From Cellulophaga sp. F20128 (GTDB lineage: Bacteria > Bacteroidota > Bacteroidia > Flavobacteriales > Flavobacteriaceae), in the NCBI RefSeq assembly GCF_023015805.1, contig NZ_JALKBA010000006.1:124001-188000 (forward strand): DNA of 64,000 nucleotides, in the 5' to 3' direction. The stretch's first letter is position 1, and every line of letters begins with the position of its first letter. The notes under the pieces are model-generated. The model was not told the origin of the DNA and did no database searches. It saw only the letters and a list, made by a program, of their open reading frames with translations. Made by a program: the position numbers and the translations under genes. This document shows positions 52,008 to 63,310 of this stretch, piece by piece.

Positions 52008-52844
52008 ATGGACACAACCGCTATAACAACTAGGAAAATAATAAAAGTTAATAAGGCAAAAAAAAGGTTAGTAAGCGATTTTTTAGCAATTGAAGAACCT
52101 TTAGAAATAAGCATAAGTATCCCTACTGCCACCCCGGCTGTCCTCAACAAAAATATATCCATTACTATGCGTACCCCAAATAATGACGCCAATTTAGCCC
52201 TTGGTTTTTTGTTTACAGAAGGAATAATCTCAGTCCATACCGCGGTAACCCAAATTATACCATCAGAAAACAAAATTAACCTCTTTCTTAAAAATGATTC
52301 CCAAATTGACCTCAGCACTTTAGATCGGAATTTTTACACAAGCAGTAGCTGTGGGGTTTGCGGAAAAGCGAGTATTGATTCCATAAAAACAGTGTGTACC
52401 ATTGATACCAAAAAGGAGCGTTTTAAAGTAGATAGCACATGCATACAAGATTTACCTGCTAAATTAAGAGTGGCACAAGAGGTTTTTGAATCTACCGGAG
52501 GTTTACATGCGGCTGCCTTGTTCTCATTAGAAGGAGACTTACTCTTCTTAAGGGAAGACGTTGGTAGACACAATGCATTAGACAAGTTAATTGGCCATGC
52601 ACTTACAGAAAACTTAATGCCTTTATCCAAACATCTGCTACTTTTAAGTGGTAGGGCAAGTTTTGAGCTCATACAAAAAGCCGCTATGGCAGGCATTCAA
52701 TTTATAATGGCAGTTGGTGCGCCATCTAGCCTTGCCGTAGAATTAGCAACTGAATTTGACATAACGCTCATCGGTTTTTTAACAAAAGACAAATTCAATA
52801 TTTATTGTGGAGAAAAGAGGGTAGAAAACCTTATTTTTGAGTAA
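52008..52844 (+). CDS. fdhD: Formate dehydrogenase accessory sulfurtransferase FdhD
   Basis: The 278-residue protein begins MDTTAITTRKIIKVNKAKKR and carries SSSCGVCGKASIDSI with the two Cys residues that receive sulfur (CxxC), then TGGLHAAALFSLEG and REDVGRHNALDKLIGHAL, and GRASFELIQKAAMAGI. FdhD hands sulfur from the cysteine desulfurase to the bis-MGD molybdenum cofactor of formate-dehydrogenase-like enzymes. Here it is next to a YdeP-type enzyme and preceded by a palindrome at 51973-51994, so it seems dedicated to that enzyme. Confidence 0.96.
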   Translation: MDTTAITTRKIIKVNKAKKRLVSDFLAIEEPLEISISIPTATPAVLNKNISITMRTPNNDANLALGFLFTEGIISVHTAVTQIIPSENKINLFLKNDSQIDLSTLDRNFYTSSSCGVCGKASIDSIKTVCTIDTKKERFKVDSTCIQDLPAKLRVAQEVFESTGGLHAAALFSLEGDLLFLREDVGRHNALDKLIGHALTENLMPLSKHLLLLSGRASFELIQKAAMAGIQFIMAVGAPSSLAVELATEFDITLIGFLTKDKFNIYCGEKRVENLIFE

Positions 52845-52873
52845 ATTGAGGTATTAATCACAACCGAAGGCCA

Positions 52874-53248
52874 TTGAAAATAAGAATAAAAGGCAACACT
52901 ATTAGATATAGACTAACTCGTTCTGAGGTTACTGCCTTATGTAGTAAGGGTAGCGTAATAGAAACTACAAATTTTAACACCAGCACCTTTACCTACCTCA
53001 TAAAAAAATCGGAACTAAGCCGTATTACGGCTCATTTTGTTGAGAACACAATTACCGTACAGGTTCCTGAAGCCATGCTTGCCAACTGGGACACAAATAC
53101 TGTCATAGGCTTAGAAAACACCCTTATTTTAGATGACAAGACTACCCTAGCCATCTTAATTGAAAAAGATTTTACCTGCTTGGATGAACGCGGGGAAGAT
53201 GAATCTGACAATTACCCCAACCCTTTAGCAAAAAAAAAGAATGGCTAA
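52874..53248 (+). CDS. DUF7009-like small protein linked to the molybdoenzyme
   Basis: A TTG start at 52874 gives 124 residues (MKIRIKGNTIRYRLTRSEVT). It shows an all-beta pattern (SVIETTNFNTSTFTYLIKKS, NTITVQVPEAMLANWDTNT) with a Lys-rich tail that overlaps the next gene by eight bases. I place it in a small family of unknown function (DUF7009) often found between fdhD and FdhF/YdeP genes. There is no signal peptide or metal motif. A chaperone or partner subunit role is plausible. Confidence 0.78.
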   Translation: MKIRIKGNTIRYRLTRSEVTALCSKGSVIETTNFNTSTFTYLIKKSELSRITAHFVENTITVQVPEAMLANWDTNTVIGLENTLILDDKTTLAILIEKDFTCLDERGEDESDNYPNPLAKKKNG

Positions 53249-55550
53249 AACTAAAAAAACCATCCTTCCAAATCCTGAAACACCAGAGAAATTCACAGGA
53301 CTAAACACTAGCGAACCAAAAAAAGTAGCGGCTGGCATCCCTGCTGTTATCTCTTCTGCCAAGCACGTTTTTAGCGAAATGGGAATTGCTCGCGGACTAA
53401 AAGCTTTAGCAAACCTCAATCAAAAAGACGGTATCGATTGCCCTGGCTGCGCTTGGCCAGATCCAGATGATGAACGCAGTGCAATTGCAGAATACTGTGA
53501 AAATGGCGCGAAGGCAATTGCTGAAGAAGCCACAACAAAAAAATTAACGCCCGATTTTTTTACCAAAAATAGCATTGTAGAACTTTCTAATTTATCCGAT
53601 TATGAAATTGGCAAGAAAGGAAGAATTGCCCAACCCATGTACGTACCAAAAGGAGGCACACATTATAAAGAGATTTCTTGGGAAGACGCCTTTAAATTAA
53701 CGGCCAAGCATTTAAATGCATTAGACTCTCCCAACGAAGCAATTTTCTACACCTCTGGAAGAACCAGCAATGAAGCTGCATTTTTATACCAATTGTTTGT
53801 AAGGGAATACGGAACCAACAATTTGCCAGATTGCAGCAATATGTGTCACGAAAGTAGCGGTGTGGCCCTAACAGAAACCCTTGGTATTGGTAAAGGAACT
53901 GTAACCCTGGCTGGTTTTTACAAAACGGAGGTCATTCTTATTTTGGGTCAGAACCCAGGAACAAACCACCCAAGAATGCTATCTGCCTTGCAAAAAGCCA
54001 AGGAAAATGGTGCCACAATAATTGCTATTAATCCAATTATTGAAACGGGCTTGTTAAATTTTAGAAATCCACAAAAACTAAAAGGTGCCCTCGGGATCTC
54101 TGCCAAGCTAACAGACCTTTATCTTCAAGTTAAGTTAAATGGTGATATGGCCTTACTACAGGCCTTAACCAAATTACTACTAGAAAAAGAAGATGCGATA
54201 GCACATTCTGTTTTTGATTGGGATTTTATCAATCTAAAAACTAATGGTGTTGAAGAATACCTAAGTCATATCCGAAGTTTAGACCTAAACACTTTAATTG
54301 AGGCTTGTGGCATATCCCTAGCACAATTAAAAGTCGTGGTTGCCTTACTATCGGAAAAGAAAAAAATAATTGCCTGCTGGGCAATGGGACTAACCCAACA
54401 CAAAAACTCAGTGAATACGATTAAAGAAATCGTAAACCTCTTACTTTTAAAAGGCAGTATTGGCAAAGAAGGTGCAGGCACATGCCCTGTTCGCGGGCAT
54501 AGCAATGTACAAGGCGATCGTACTATGGGTATTTACGAAAAACCTCCCAAAGATTTACTTCATAAAATAGAAGCAGTTTTTGGGTTTCTCCCACCTCAAG
54601 AAAACGGTTTTGACACGGTGCAAAGTATAGAAGCAATGCACAGCAATAAGGCAAAAGTATTCTTTGGGATGGGGGGTAATTTTTTATCGGCCACGCCAGA
54701 CACGCTTTTTACTGCAAAGGCTTTACAAAACTGCAACTTAACAGTGCAAGTATCTACCAAGCTCAACAGAAGTCACCTAATTCACGGTAAAGAAGCCCTA
54801 ATTTTACCCTGTTTGGGTAGAACGGATAAAGATAGGAGTGGCGGCGAACTTCAATTTGTTACCGTAGAAAACTCTATGGGTGTAGTTCATAGCTCTAAGG
54901 GTAGCCTAAACCCTATTTCTGATAAATTATTAAGCGAACCACAATTAGTCTGCCGCTTGGCAAAAGAAACCCTCCCCAACTCAAAAGTTTCTTGGTCCCT
55001 ATTTGAAAACAATTACGATGCCATTAGAGACCATATTGAAGCATGTATTCCAGGTTTTAACGATTTCAATAAAAGAGTTCGGGAACCAGGAGGATTTTAT
55101 TTGCCAAATGGCCCACGAAACAACGATTACAACACTGCAACTGGCAAAGCGAACTTTACCGTTTCTAGCGTAACCTCTATTCCCTTACAGGCTGATGAAT
55201 TTTTAATGATGACAGTGCGTAGTCACGATCAATTTAACACCACCATTTACGGTTTAAATGATAGGTACCGAGGGGTTTACAACGAAAGACGTGTTGTTTT
55301 TATAAACCCCAGGGATATCGCAAAGTTAAACCTAGCGGAAGGTGCTGTTGTAGACTTATACAATGTTGCCGATGACACCATAAGGATTGCTAAAAAATTC
55401 ATCCTAGTAGCTTATAACATTCCGCAACAATGTATAGCCACCTATTTTCCTGAAACCAATGTTTTGGTCCCTATTAAAAGTACGGCCGATCACAGCAACA
55501 CTCCTACTTCAAAATCGGTTGTGGTAACTATTAAAAAACATAACAGCTAA
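53241..55550 (+). CDS. FdhF/YdeP family molybdopterin oxidoreductase
   Basis: The 769-residue protein has the YdeP entry CPGCAWPDPDDERSAIAE near residues 71-90, a molybdopterin core with SGRTSNEAAFLYQLFVREY and LPDCSNMCHESSGVALTETL (the Cys-His pair at the metal), GTCPVRGHSNVQGDRTMGI and a C-terminal bis-MGD-binding domain (TVRSHDQFNTTIYGLNDRYR). It has no export signal and no clear iron-sulfur ligands at the N-terminus other than the CxxC of CPGCAWP. Related enzymes are called formate dehydrogenase alpha-like (YdeP, acid resistance in E. coli), but substrate and partner electron carriers are not established. No beta or gamma subunit is adjacent. Confidence 0.93.
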   Translation: MAKTKKTILPNPETPEKFTGLNTSEPKKVAAGIPAVISSAKHVFSEMGIARGLKALANLNQKDGIDCPGCAWPDPDDERSAIAEYCENGAKAIAEEATTKKLTPDFFTKNSIVELSNLSDYEIGKKGRIAQPMYVPKGGTHYKEISWEDAFKLTAKHLNALDSPNEAIFYTSGRTSNEAAFLYQLFVREYGTNNLPDCSNMCHESSGVALTETLGIGKGTVTLAGFYKTEVILILGQNPGTNHPRMLSALQKAKENGATIIAINPIIETGLLNFRNPQKLKGALGISAKLTDLYLQVKLNGDMALLQALTKLLLEKEDAIAHSVFDWDFINLKTNGVEEYLSHIRSLDLNTLIEACGISLAQLKVVVALLSEKKKIIACWAMGLTQHKNSVNTIKEIVNLLLLKGSIGKEGAGTCPVRGHSNVQGDRTMGIYEKPPKDLLHKIEAVFGFLPPQENGFDTVQSIEAMHSNKAKVFFGMGGNFLSATPDTLFTAKALQNCNLTVQVSTKLNRSHLIHGKEALILPCLGRTDKDRSGGELQFVTVENSMGVVHSSKGSLNPISDKLLSEPQLVCRLAKETLPNSKVSWSLFENNYDAIRDHIEACIPGFNDFNKRVREPGGFYLPNGPRNNDYNTATGKANFTVSSVTSIPLQADEFLMMTVRSHDQFNTTIYGLNDRYRGVYNERRVVFINPRDIAKLNLAEGAVVDLYNVADDTIRIAKKFILVAYNIPQQCIATYFPETNVLVPIKSTADHSNTPTSKSVVVTIKKHNS

Positions 55551-55587
55551 TTTAATAGAAATAAAACTTGATTATAAAAAAAAGACC

Positions 55588-57474
55588 ATGTACAAAAAAA
55601 CAATTCTCCTAATCATTGCCACTTGCTCGGTTTTTTCAGCCTTTGCGCAGCACTATTTCGATATTGAATTCCCGAACGCCAATAGGGGTGCAGTCTGTCA
55701 AAAATACATTCAACTATTTAACCAAAGACCAAAAGAGGTTGGTTTCTCAATAGTAAAAGATGAAAACAATACGCTTTTTTTTCAAACTAACAGTAAAGAA
55801 TGGTTTCAACAGTTATTTAAAAATGCTGGTGATGGCTTAGCAGTTGATATTGTTAGTAAAGATCGTTACAATTGTTCAGAGGATGAAATTGAAAAATCCC
55901 AAATTAAAGGACACTTATTAAAACCGGTTTACTCAAGTGCTTTACACAAAATATTAAAACAGGATGAAAAAGGAATGTTCAAAGTAAGGCTTGGCAGCAT
56001 TCCATCGGATTTAATAGGCAAAGACTTAGAGTTTAATATTCTATTCTTAAGCAATAAAAACCTATGCTTGTACTATAACATCTATGATATAAAATCGTAT
56101 CAATGGGAATTGTTAGATATGGGATTCTATTTAGATTCTTTGACCTATAAAACTAAATTAAGAGTTAAACTAGACCAAGAGAGTTATACTTTAAAGTATA
56201 AGACCTTAAAATTTAAAATACCCTTTCAAAAAAATAAATCTGAATATTCTCAAGAAGACATCAAACCGTTGTATGATTCTTTACGATTAACAGATTTCAA
56301 TATTAAAAAAATACATATTAGAGCCTACTCCTCCATAGAAGGTAATCTAGAACGAAATATTGAATTACAAGAACAAAGAGCGAATAGTATTGTTAGTGCC
56401 ATGCAATCATTTCAACAACCTACCATTGTAACTGAAGTTAATTCATCTGAAAACTGGGTCGAATTTTTAAATGACATTACTGGCACCGAGTATGAAAATT
56501 ACAAAGAATTAAGTAAAGCCCAAATAAAATCTAAGCTTGCCAATGGATCTGCTTCTGACCTCGAAAAGTATTTAAAAAACCACAGAAAAGCAATCATTTC
56601 ATTAGAGCTAGAAAAAAAGGATCCCTATAATAAAATGACAGCTGACGAACTTATGTCAACCTTTAACAAAACCATTATAGAAGATAATTTAGACAATGCC
56701 TTAGCAATTCAAAATTCTTTATTTGAAAGGCTAAAAGGAAAAGAGAAAAACCCAGATTTTCTGCAAAAAATGATTGTTCCAAAACAGCTTAAATTCGTTC
56801 AAATTTTTAACAAAAACTCTGCATTTAGAGCATTAATGGATATAAAGCAATTACTTATTTCTTACAATGATTTTTTAGAGCTTTCTAATTTAAGCCCTAA
56901 AGACCCTAGAATTCAATACAATTTAATAGCTGCTAAAATACAACTATGGCGTTTTAAGGCCCTGCCGATTAAAGAAGAAACGCTAAAAAAAGAAATACTC
57001 GAATTAAAAAACTTCGATATAAAAGCACCATTAATAAAGCGGATGATGGTAAATTTTCATATTACTAAAAGCGAGTTGTTAATGCAAAAAAGAGATTATA
57101 TCAATAAAGACAAATCTGTTGCTTACATCTATGAAAACTACAAAAGTGTTCCTTTAACAGATTATGACTACCTAAGTCTAGCACAATATTTATCCTATTA
57201 CTCTAACCACTCTAAAGCTATTAAGATTTTGGAGGACAAAGTAAAAAGCATAGAAGTTGATGAAAATCTGCTATTTTACTATATTAACTTAACTTTAATT
57301 GATACCGAATTAACACAAACCCCAGATTACAGAACTATTATGCTCAATGCCTTAAATATGAATAAAGAAAAATTTTGTCGCTTGTTCAATCCGTCTAATG
57401 ATGGTGGTGTAACTTTTCAATTATTGGAAGATGATTATTTAAGAAATACATATTGTGAAAATTGTACTAAGTAA
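55588..57474 (+). CDS. Exported protein with a divergent OmpA-like domain and TPR-like helices
   Basis: The 628-residue protein has a signal peptide ending SAFAQ. Residues about 205-275 resemble an OmpA-like domain: IPFQKNKSEYSQEDIKPLYD, then IRAYSSIEGNLERNIELQ and EQRANSIVSAM. The peptidoglycan-binding Asp of the usual TD(S/T)xG is replaced by SS and the later Arg is retained in the EQRAN segment. The C-terminal 250 residues are alpha-helical (PRIQYNLIAAKIQLWRF, ALLSYNDF-type and Tyr-rich repeats) like TPRs. I do not know its function. It follows ydeP by 37 bases but is probably independent. The stop is one base from that of the convergent antiporter gene. Confidence 0.78.
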   Translation: MYKKTILLIIATCSVFSAFAQHYFDIEFPNANRGAVCQKYIQLFNQRPKEVGFSIVKDENNTLFFQTNSKEWFQQLFKNAGDGLAVDIVSKDRYNCSEDEIEKSQIKGHLLKPVYSSALHKILKQDEKGMFKVRLGSIPSDLIGKDLEFNILFLSNKNLCLYYNIYDIKSYQWELLDMGFYLDSLTYKTKLRVKLDQESYTLKYKTLKFKIPFQKNKSEYSQEDIKPLYDSLRLTDFNIKKIHIRAYSSIEGNLERNIELQEQRANSIVSAMQSFQQPTIVTEVNSSENWVEFLNDITGTEYENYKELSKAQIKSKLANGSASDLEKYLKNHRKAIISLELEKKDPYNKMTADELMSTFNKTIIEDNLDNALAIQNSLFERLKGKEKNPDFLQKMIVPKQLKFVQIFNKNSAFRALMDIKQLLISYNDFLELSNLSPKDPRIQYNLIAAKIQLWRFKALPIKEETLKKEILELKNFDIKAPLIKRMMVNFHITKSELLMQKRDYINKDKSVAYIYENYKSVPLTDYDYLSLAQYLSYYSNHSKAIKILEDKVKSIEVDENLLFYYINLTLIDTELTQTPDYRTIMLNALNMNKEKFCRLFNPSNDGGVTFQLLEDDYLRNTYCENCTK

Positions 57475-57475
57475 A

Positions 57476-58726
57476 TTAACCTAATTTCCTTTTCTCTACT
57501 TTCTTAACCAATGCACCAACGGTTAAGCCTTGAACCAGTATTGAAAAGACAACTACTATATATGTAATTACTAAAAACAAGTCTCTGTGCATTTCTTGGG
57601 TCAATCCCAAAGCCAAGGCAATAGAAATACCCCCTCGCAACCCTCCCCAGGTCATGATTAAATTGGTTTTGGGCACAAAATCTAGTTTGTTTTTAAAAAA
57701 GTTTATGGGTGCCATTAATGATAAATACCGGCACATTAATACAATTGGAATAGTCACTATCCCTATCAAGATAAATTCACCTTGAAATGATAACACAAGC
57801 ATTTCCATTCCTATTAACACAAAAAGCACATTGTTTAGGAGAATGTCTATAAGTTCCCAGAATTTGTCTACGTAATTTTCAGTAGTTGCAGACATTGCAC
57901 TATCCCGAACGGTATCATTACCAACAACCAAACCTGCGGTTACCATTGCAAGCGGTGCGGATAAATGCAATTTTTGAGCTACAACAGTACCCACCATTAC
58001 CGTTGCCAACGTTATAATTACCTCTATATCGTAATCATCTATAGATTTCATAAAACGATAGGTTAACCATCCTAAAAGCAGACCAAAAGCTATACCTCCC
58101 AACACCTCAACGCCAAATAGTTCCAAAACATCCAAGGCCGTAGTTTCTGTTGCTCCGGAAGAAGCAAATTGATAAATAGTTAAAAAAACAACGACGCCAA
58201 CACCGTCATTAAAAAGCGATTCTCCAACAATTTTAGTTTCCAAGTTTTTAGGAACTCCTGCTTTTTTCAAAATACCCAGAACAGCAATAGGATCTGTAGG
58301 TGAAATTAAGGCTCCAAATAGCAAACAATATATAAATTCTACCGAAAATCCGAAGAGTTGAAGCAGAAAGAAAACAGCGGTTCCAACTAAAAATGTAGAA
58401 ACTAGCACCCCCAAGGTCGCAAAAACAAAAATAGGCCATCTTTGCACTTTTAACTGCTCAAAATTGGTGTGTAAAGCACCAGCAAAAAGCAAGAAACTTA
58501 GCATAATATCCAATAAAACCGATTTAAAATCAATTTGTGAAATAATAAACCGCTCAGCATCCAATAAGGTAGAATCAAAGTAACTTATAGCAAATACAAC
58601 CAAGGTAAAGACAATGGTTATTAGCATCAGCCCAATGGTATTAGGCAGTTTTAGGAAGCGTACGTTTATGTAACCAAAAATGGCCGAAATAAACACTAGT
58701 ATTGCTGAAATTACAAAATAATCCAT
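57476..58726 (-). CDS. NhaP-type cation:proton antiporter (CPA1)
   Basis: The 416-residue membrane protein has about 12 segments and CPA1 signature parts: FGALISPTDPIAVLGILK, GESLFNDGVGVVVFL with the conserved Asn-Asp of the ion site, and MTWGGLRGGISIALALG. It should exchange Na+ (or K+) for protons for pH and salt homeostasis, sensible in a marine cell. It has no long cytosolic tail. Its stop is separated by one base from the convergent gene. Confidence 0.93.
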   Translation of the reverse strand: MDYFVISAILVFISAIFGYINVRFLKLPNTIGLMLITIVFTLVVFAISYFDSTLLDAERFIISQIDFKSVLLDIMLSFLLFAGALHTNFEQLKVQRWPIFVFATLGVLVSTFLVGTAVFFLLQLFGFSVEFIYCLLFGALISPTDPIAVLGILKKAGVPKNLETKIVGESLFNDGVGVVVFLTIYQFASSGATETTALDVLELFGVEVLGGIAFGLLLGWLTYRFMKSIDDYDIEVIITLATVMVGTVVAQKLHLSAPLAMVTAGLVVGNDTVRDSAMSATTENYVDKFWELIDILLNNVLFVLIGMEMLVLSFQGEFILIGIVTIPIVLMCRYLSLMAPINFFKNKLDFVPKTNLIMTWGGLRGGISIALALGLTQEMHRDLFLVITYIVVVFSILVQGLTVGALVKKVEKRKLG

Positions 58727-58755
58727 TTTAATTTTTTAGGTTCTGAGAAATCGAG

Positions 58756-60765
<2,010 letters not shown>

Positions 60766-60803
60766 TCAATTTCAAACAAAAGAAATTCTTATTCCCTAGA
60801 TTT

Positions 60804-61670
60804 CTATTTGTGTATACTTTTTAATTTAATTTTCCCTTTCAACATCCGATCATTCCCATAGATATCCTTTCGAAGTTCTATCTCTGAAAAATTTTGATGC
60901 GCTAAAAGCGCTTGAGTTTCTTTTCCTAAATACTGATTGGTTTCAAAATACAAACTCCCATTTTCTTTTAAGTGTTTCCCTGCAAAATTAGTTATGGCCT
61001 TGTAGAACAACAGCGGATTCTCATCGGAAACAAAAAGTGCCAAACTAGGTTCGTGATTCAAAACGTTATCTGCCATTTGTTCTTTTTCCAACATTCTTAC
61101 ATAAGGCGGATTAGAAACGATGATATCAAATTTTTGTTGAAGGTTTGGTTCCTTGAGAATATCATCCTTCAAAAATGTAACAATAGTATGATTTGCTTCG
61201 GTATTTTTTTGGGCAACAACGAGAGCTTCTTCTGATACATCCAACGCATAAAGGGAAGCATTGGGTAAATTTTTCGCCAAAGAAATGGCAATACAACCAC
61301 TACCCGTACCAATATCTAATATACTGACACTTGCACTAGGGGTAACATCTTCTACTATCCAACGCACCAATTCTTCCGTTTCTGGCCTAGGAATTAACAC
61401 CTTGGAATTTACTGCAAAATCTAGATCCATAAAATGAGCCGTTCCCAAAATATACTGAATTGGTATTTCTTGTTTCAATTTTTCAATCGTAGCAAACAAA
61501 GGAGTTTCTTCTTCCTTCGAAAGCATAAATTCCGGTTGTAACGCAAGAATAAATCGCTCTAATTTAAGATAGTGCTCTATCGTCATATAGAAAAAACTAT
61601 TTACTTCTTCTACAGGATACAAAGCATCCAATTCTTGGTGATAAATATTTTTTATCGCTCTCAATAACAT
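60804..61670 (-). CDS. prmC: Peptide chain release factor N5-glutamine methyltransferase
   Basis: The 288-residue protein has a helical N-terminal substrate domain, then IPIQYILGTAHFMDLDFAV and VLIPRPETEELVRWI, the AdoMet turn ILDIGTGSGCIAISLAKN, and the catalytic IVSNPPYVRMLE (NPPY). It methylates Gln in the GGQ motif of release factors. It is followed at 58756 by ligA, after a 53-base gap. Confidence 0.97.
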   Translation of the reverse strand: MLLRAIKNIYHQELDALYPVEEVNSFFYMTIEHYLKLERFILALQPEFMLSKEEETPLFATIEKLKQEIPIQYILGTAHFMDLDFAVNSKVLIPRPETEELVRWIVEDVTPSASVSILDIGTGSGCIAISLAKNLPNASLYALDVSEEALVVAQKNTEANHTIVTFLKDDILKEPNLQQKFDIIVSNPPYVRMLEKEQMADNVLNHEPSLALFVSDENPLLFYKAITNFAGKHLKENGSLYFETNQYLGKETQALLAHQNFSEIELRKDIYGNDRMLKGKIKLKSIHK

Positions 61671-61730
61671 TTTATAAACTAACTATTTAGATTAACCTAT
61701 TAAACAGGTTATATTCAATTATTTACAACG

Positions 61731-62216
61731 CTACAATTCTCGAAGCATCCAAACCGGACAAGAATAATGACCAGTATTTCCCATGGGTGCATCAAGAGTA
61801 ACAAAACCTGATTTTTTATATAGATTTTGAGCTTCTTTCATATAAGGCATCGTTTCTATATAGCATTTCTGAAAACCATACTCACTTGCTTTAGCGATAC
61901 AAACCTCCATCATTTTACGCCCCAAACCTTTTCCTCTGACATCTTCTAAAAAATACATTTTCTGAAGCTCACATACTTTGCCCTCATAATTTTCTAATTG
62001 TGCAATACCAGCACATCCTTTAATAACACCATTATGGACTACCACAAAGTATGTAGCTTTTGGTACGTTGTAATTTTCATACATTTTATCTAGTGCCTTA
62101 TCTGCATAAGCTGTCCCTACTTTGGGCACACCTAAATCTTCTAAAACACCCCGAATCACCCTAGCAACTGCTGCATTATCCTTTTGTAGTATGGGGCGAA
62201 TACTTACATTATCCAT
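61731..62216 (-). CDS. GNAT family N-acetyltransferase
   Basis: The 161-residue protein has the GNAT fold: motif A with LEDVRGKGLGRKMMEVCIAK (pyrophosphate-binding R/K-GxG), then YGFQKCYIETMPYMKEAQ, and KKSGFVTLDAPMGNTGHYSC. The acceptor is unknown. It is divergent from ribD, with 41 bases between the two start codons, and so shares a control region with it. Confidence 0.93.
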   Translation of the reverse strand: MDNVSIRPILQKDNAAVARVIRGVLEDLGVPKVGTAYADKALDKMYENYNVPKATYFVVVHNGVIKGCAGIAQLENYEGKVCELQKMYFLEDVRGKGLGRKMMEVCIAKASEYGFQKCYIETMPYMKEAQNLYKKSGFVTLDAPMGNTGHYSCPVWMLREL

Positions 62217-62245
62217 TTAACAAATACTATATCTTATTATTGTTC

Positions 62246-62253
62246 TATTTTTG
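62246..62253 (+). promoter_or_regulatory. Bacteroidota -7 box placed four bases before the ribD GTG
   Basis: TATTTTTG is an exact TAnnTTTG match. It lies inside any frame that would start at the TTG at 62240, which argues against that start. The GTG at 62258 would be at or near the transcript start, so the ribD message may lack a leader. Confidence 0.5.
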
Positions 62254-62257
62254 CGAG

Positions 62258-63310
62258 GTGAAGATACAAGAAAAATACATTTTACGTTGTATACAAATTG
62301 CCAAAAACGGTTTGGGAACTACATTCCCAAATCCAATGGTTGGTGCTGTCATTGTGTATAACGAAACTATAATTGGAGAAGGATATACATCTCCTTATGG
62401 TGGTCCACATGCCGAAGTAAATGCAATTAATTCGGTACACGACAAATCGCTTTTAACAAAGGCAACCATCTATGTTACATTAGAACCTTGCGCTCATTAT
62501 GGAAAAACACCACCTTGCGCAGACCTCATTATAAAACACAAAATACCAAATGTTATTATAGGTCTAATGGATCCACATAAAAAAGTTGCTGGCGCAGGCA
62601 TTCAAAAATTAAAAGATGCGGGTTGCACCGTTGTTTCTGGGGTATTAGAAAAAGAATGTCGGATACATCACAAACGATTTTTATGTTTCCACGAGAAAAA
62701 AAGACCGTACGTTATATTGAAATGGGCAGAAACGAACGATGGTTATATTGCGCCGACCAATGACCAAAGAAATTTAAAGGCAGAACCGTTTTGGATAACT
62801 TCAAACAAAGCCCGCCAATTAGTTCACCAATGGAGAAGTGAAGAACAGGGAATATTAATTGGCACCAATACCGTTATTGCTGACAACCCCAAATTAGATG
62901 TTAGAAATTGGTATGGAAAACCACCAATACGAATTGTATTAGACCCCAATTTAAGAATTAACAGTACCCATGCTATTTTTAATAAGACAGTAAAAACCAT
63001 AATCATTACCTCCAAGGCGAATAAAAATAGCGCTATTAAGGGTGTTATTTATGAAGAAATAGATTTTAAGAGCAATGTAGCTCAGCAACTTTGCAATGTA
63101 TGTTACAAACACAATATACTTAGCCTTATTGTAGAAGGAGGCACCCAAACTTTAACGACTTTTATTGCGGCAAATCTGTGGGATGAAGCACGAATCTTTA
63201 AGGGGACTTCTAACTTTATAAAGGGTATTAAAGCTCCATTGTTTACAGGTAAAATAAGTAGTAAAAACTGTTATGGCAAAGACACTTTAACCACATACTC
63301 AAATGATTAA
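62258..63310 (+). CDS. ribD: Bifunctional riboflavin biosynthesis protein RibD
   Basis: With the GTG start at 62258 the product has 350 residues. Residues 1-145 are the deaminase: GTTFPNPMVGAVIVY, GGPHAEVNAIN (His/Glu of the zinc site), and PCAHYGKTPPCADLI (the two Cys). The rest is the reductase with YVILKWAETNDGYIAP, GILIGTNTVIADNPKLDVRN and LIVEGGTQTLTTFI. It converts the first pyrimidine intermediate of riboflavin synthesis. The downstream HAD gene overlaps its end by eight bases. Confidence 0.96.
   Translation: MKIQEKYILRCIQIAKNGLGTTFPNPMVGAVIVYNETIIGEGYTSPYGGPHAEVNAINSVHDKSLLTKATIYVTLEPCAHYGKTPPCADLIIKHKIPNVIIGLMDPHKKVAGAGIQKLKDAGCTVVSGVLEKECRIHHKRFLCFHEKKRPYVILKWAETNDGYIAPTNDQRNLKAEPFWITSNKARQLVHQWRSEEQGILIGTNTVIADNPKLDVRNWYGKPPIRIVLDPNLRINSTHAIFNKTVKTIIITSKANKNSAIKGVIYEEIDFKSNVAQQLCNVCYKHNILSLIVEGGTQTLTTFIAANLWDEARIFKGTSNFIKGIKAPLFTGKISSKNCYGKDTLTTYSND

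Noticed and set aside
53241-55550. Selenocysteine enzyme
   Set aside because: The active-site position is read as Cys in NMCHESSG, with no in-frame TGA, so there is no sign of selenocysteine.
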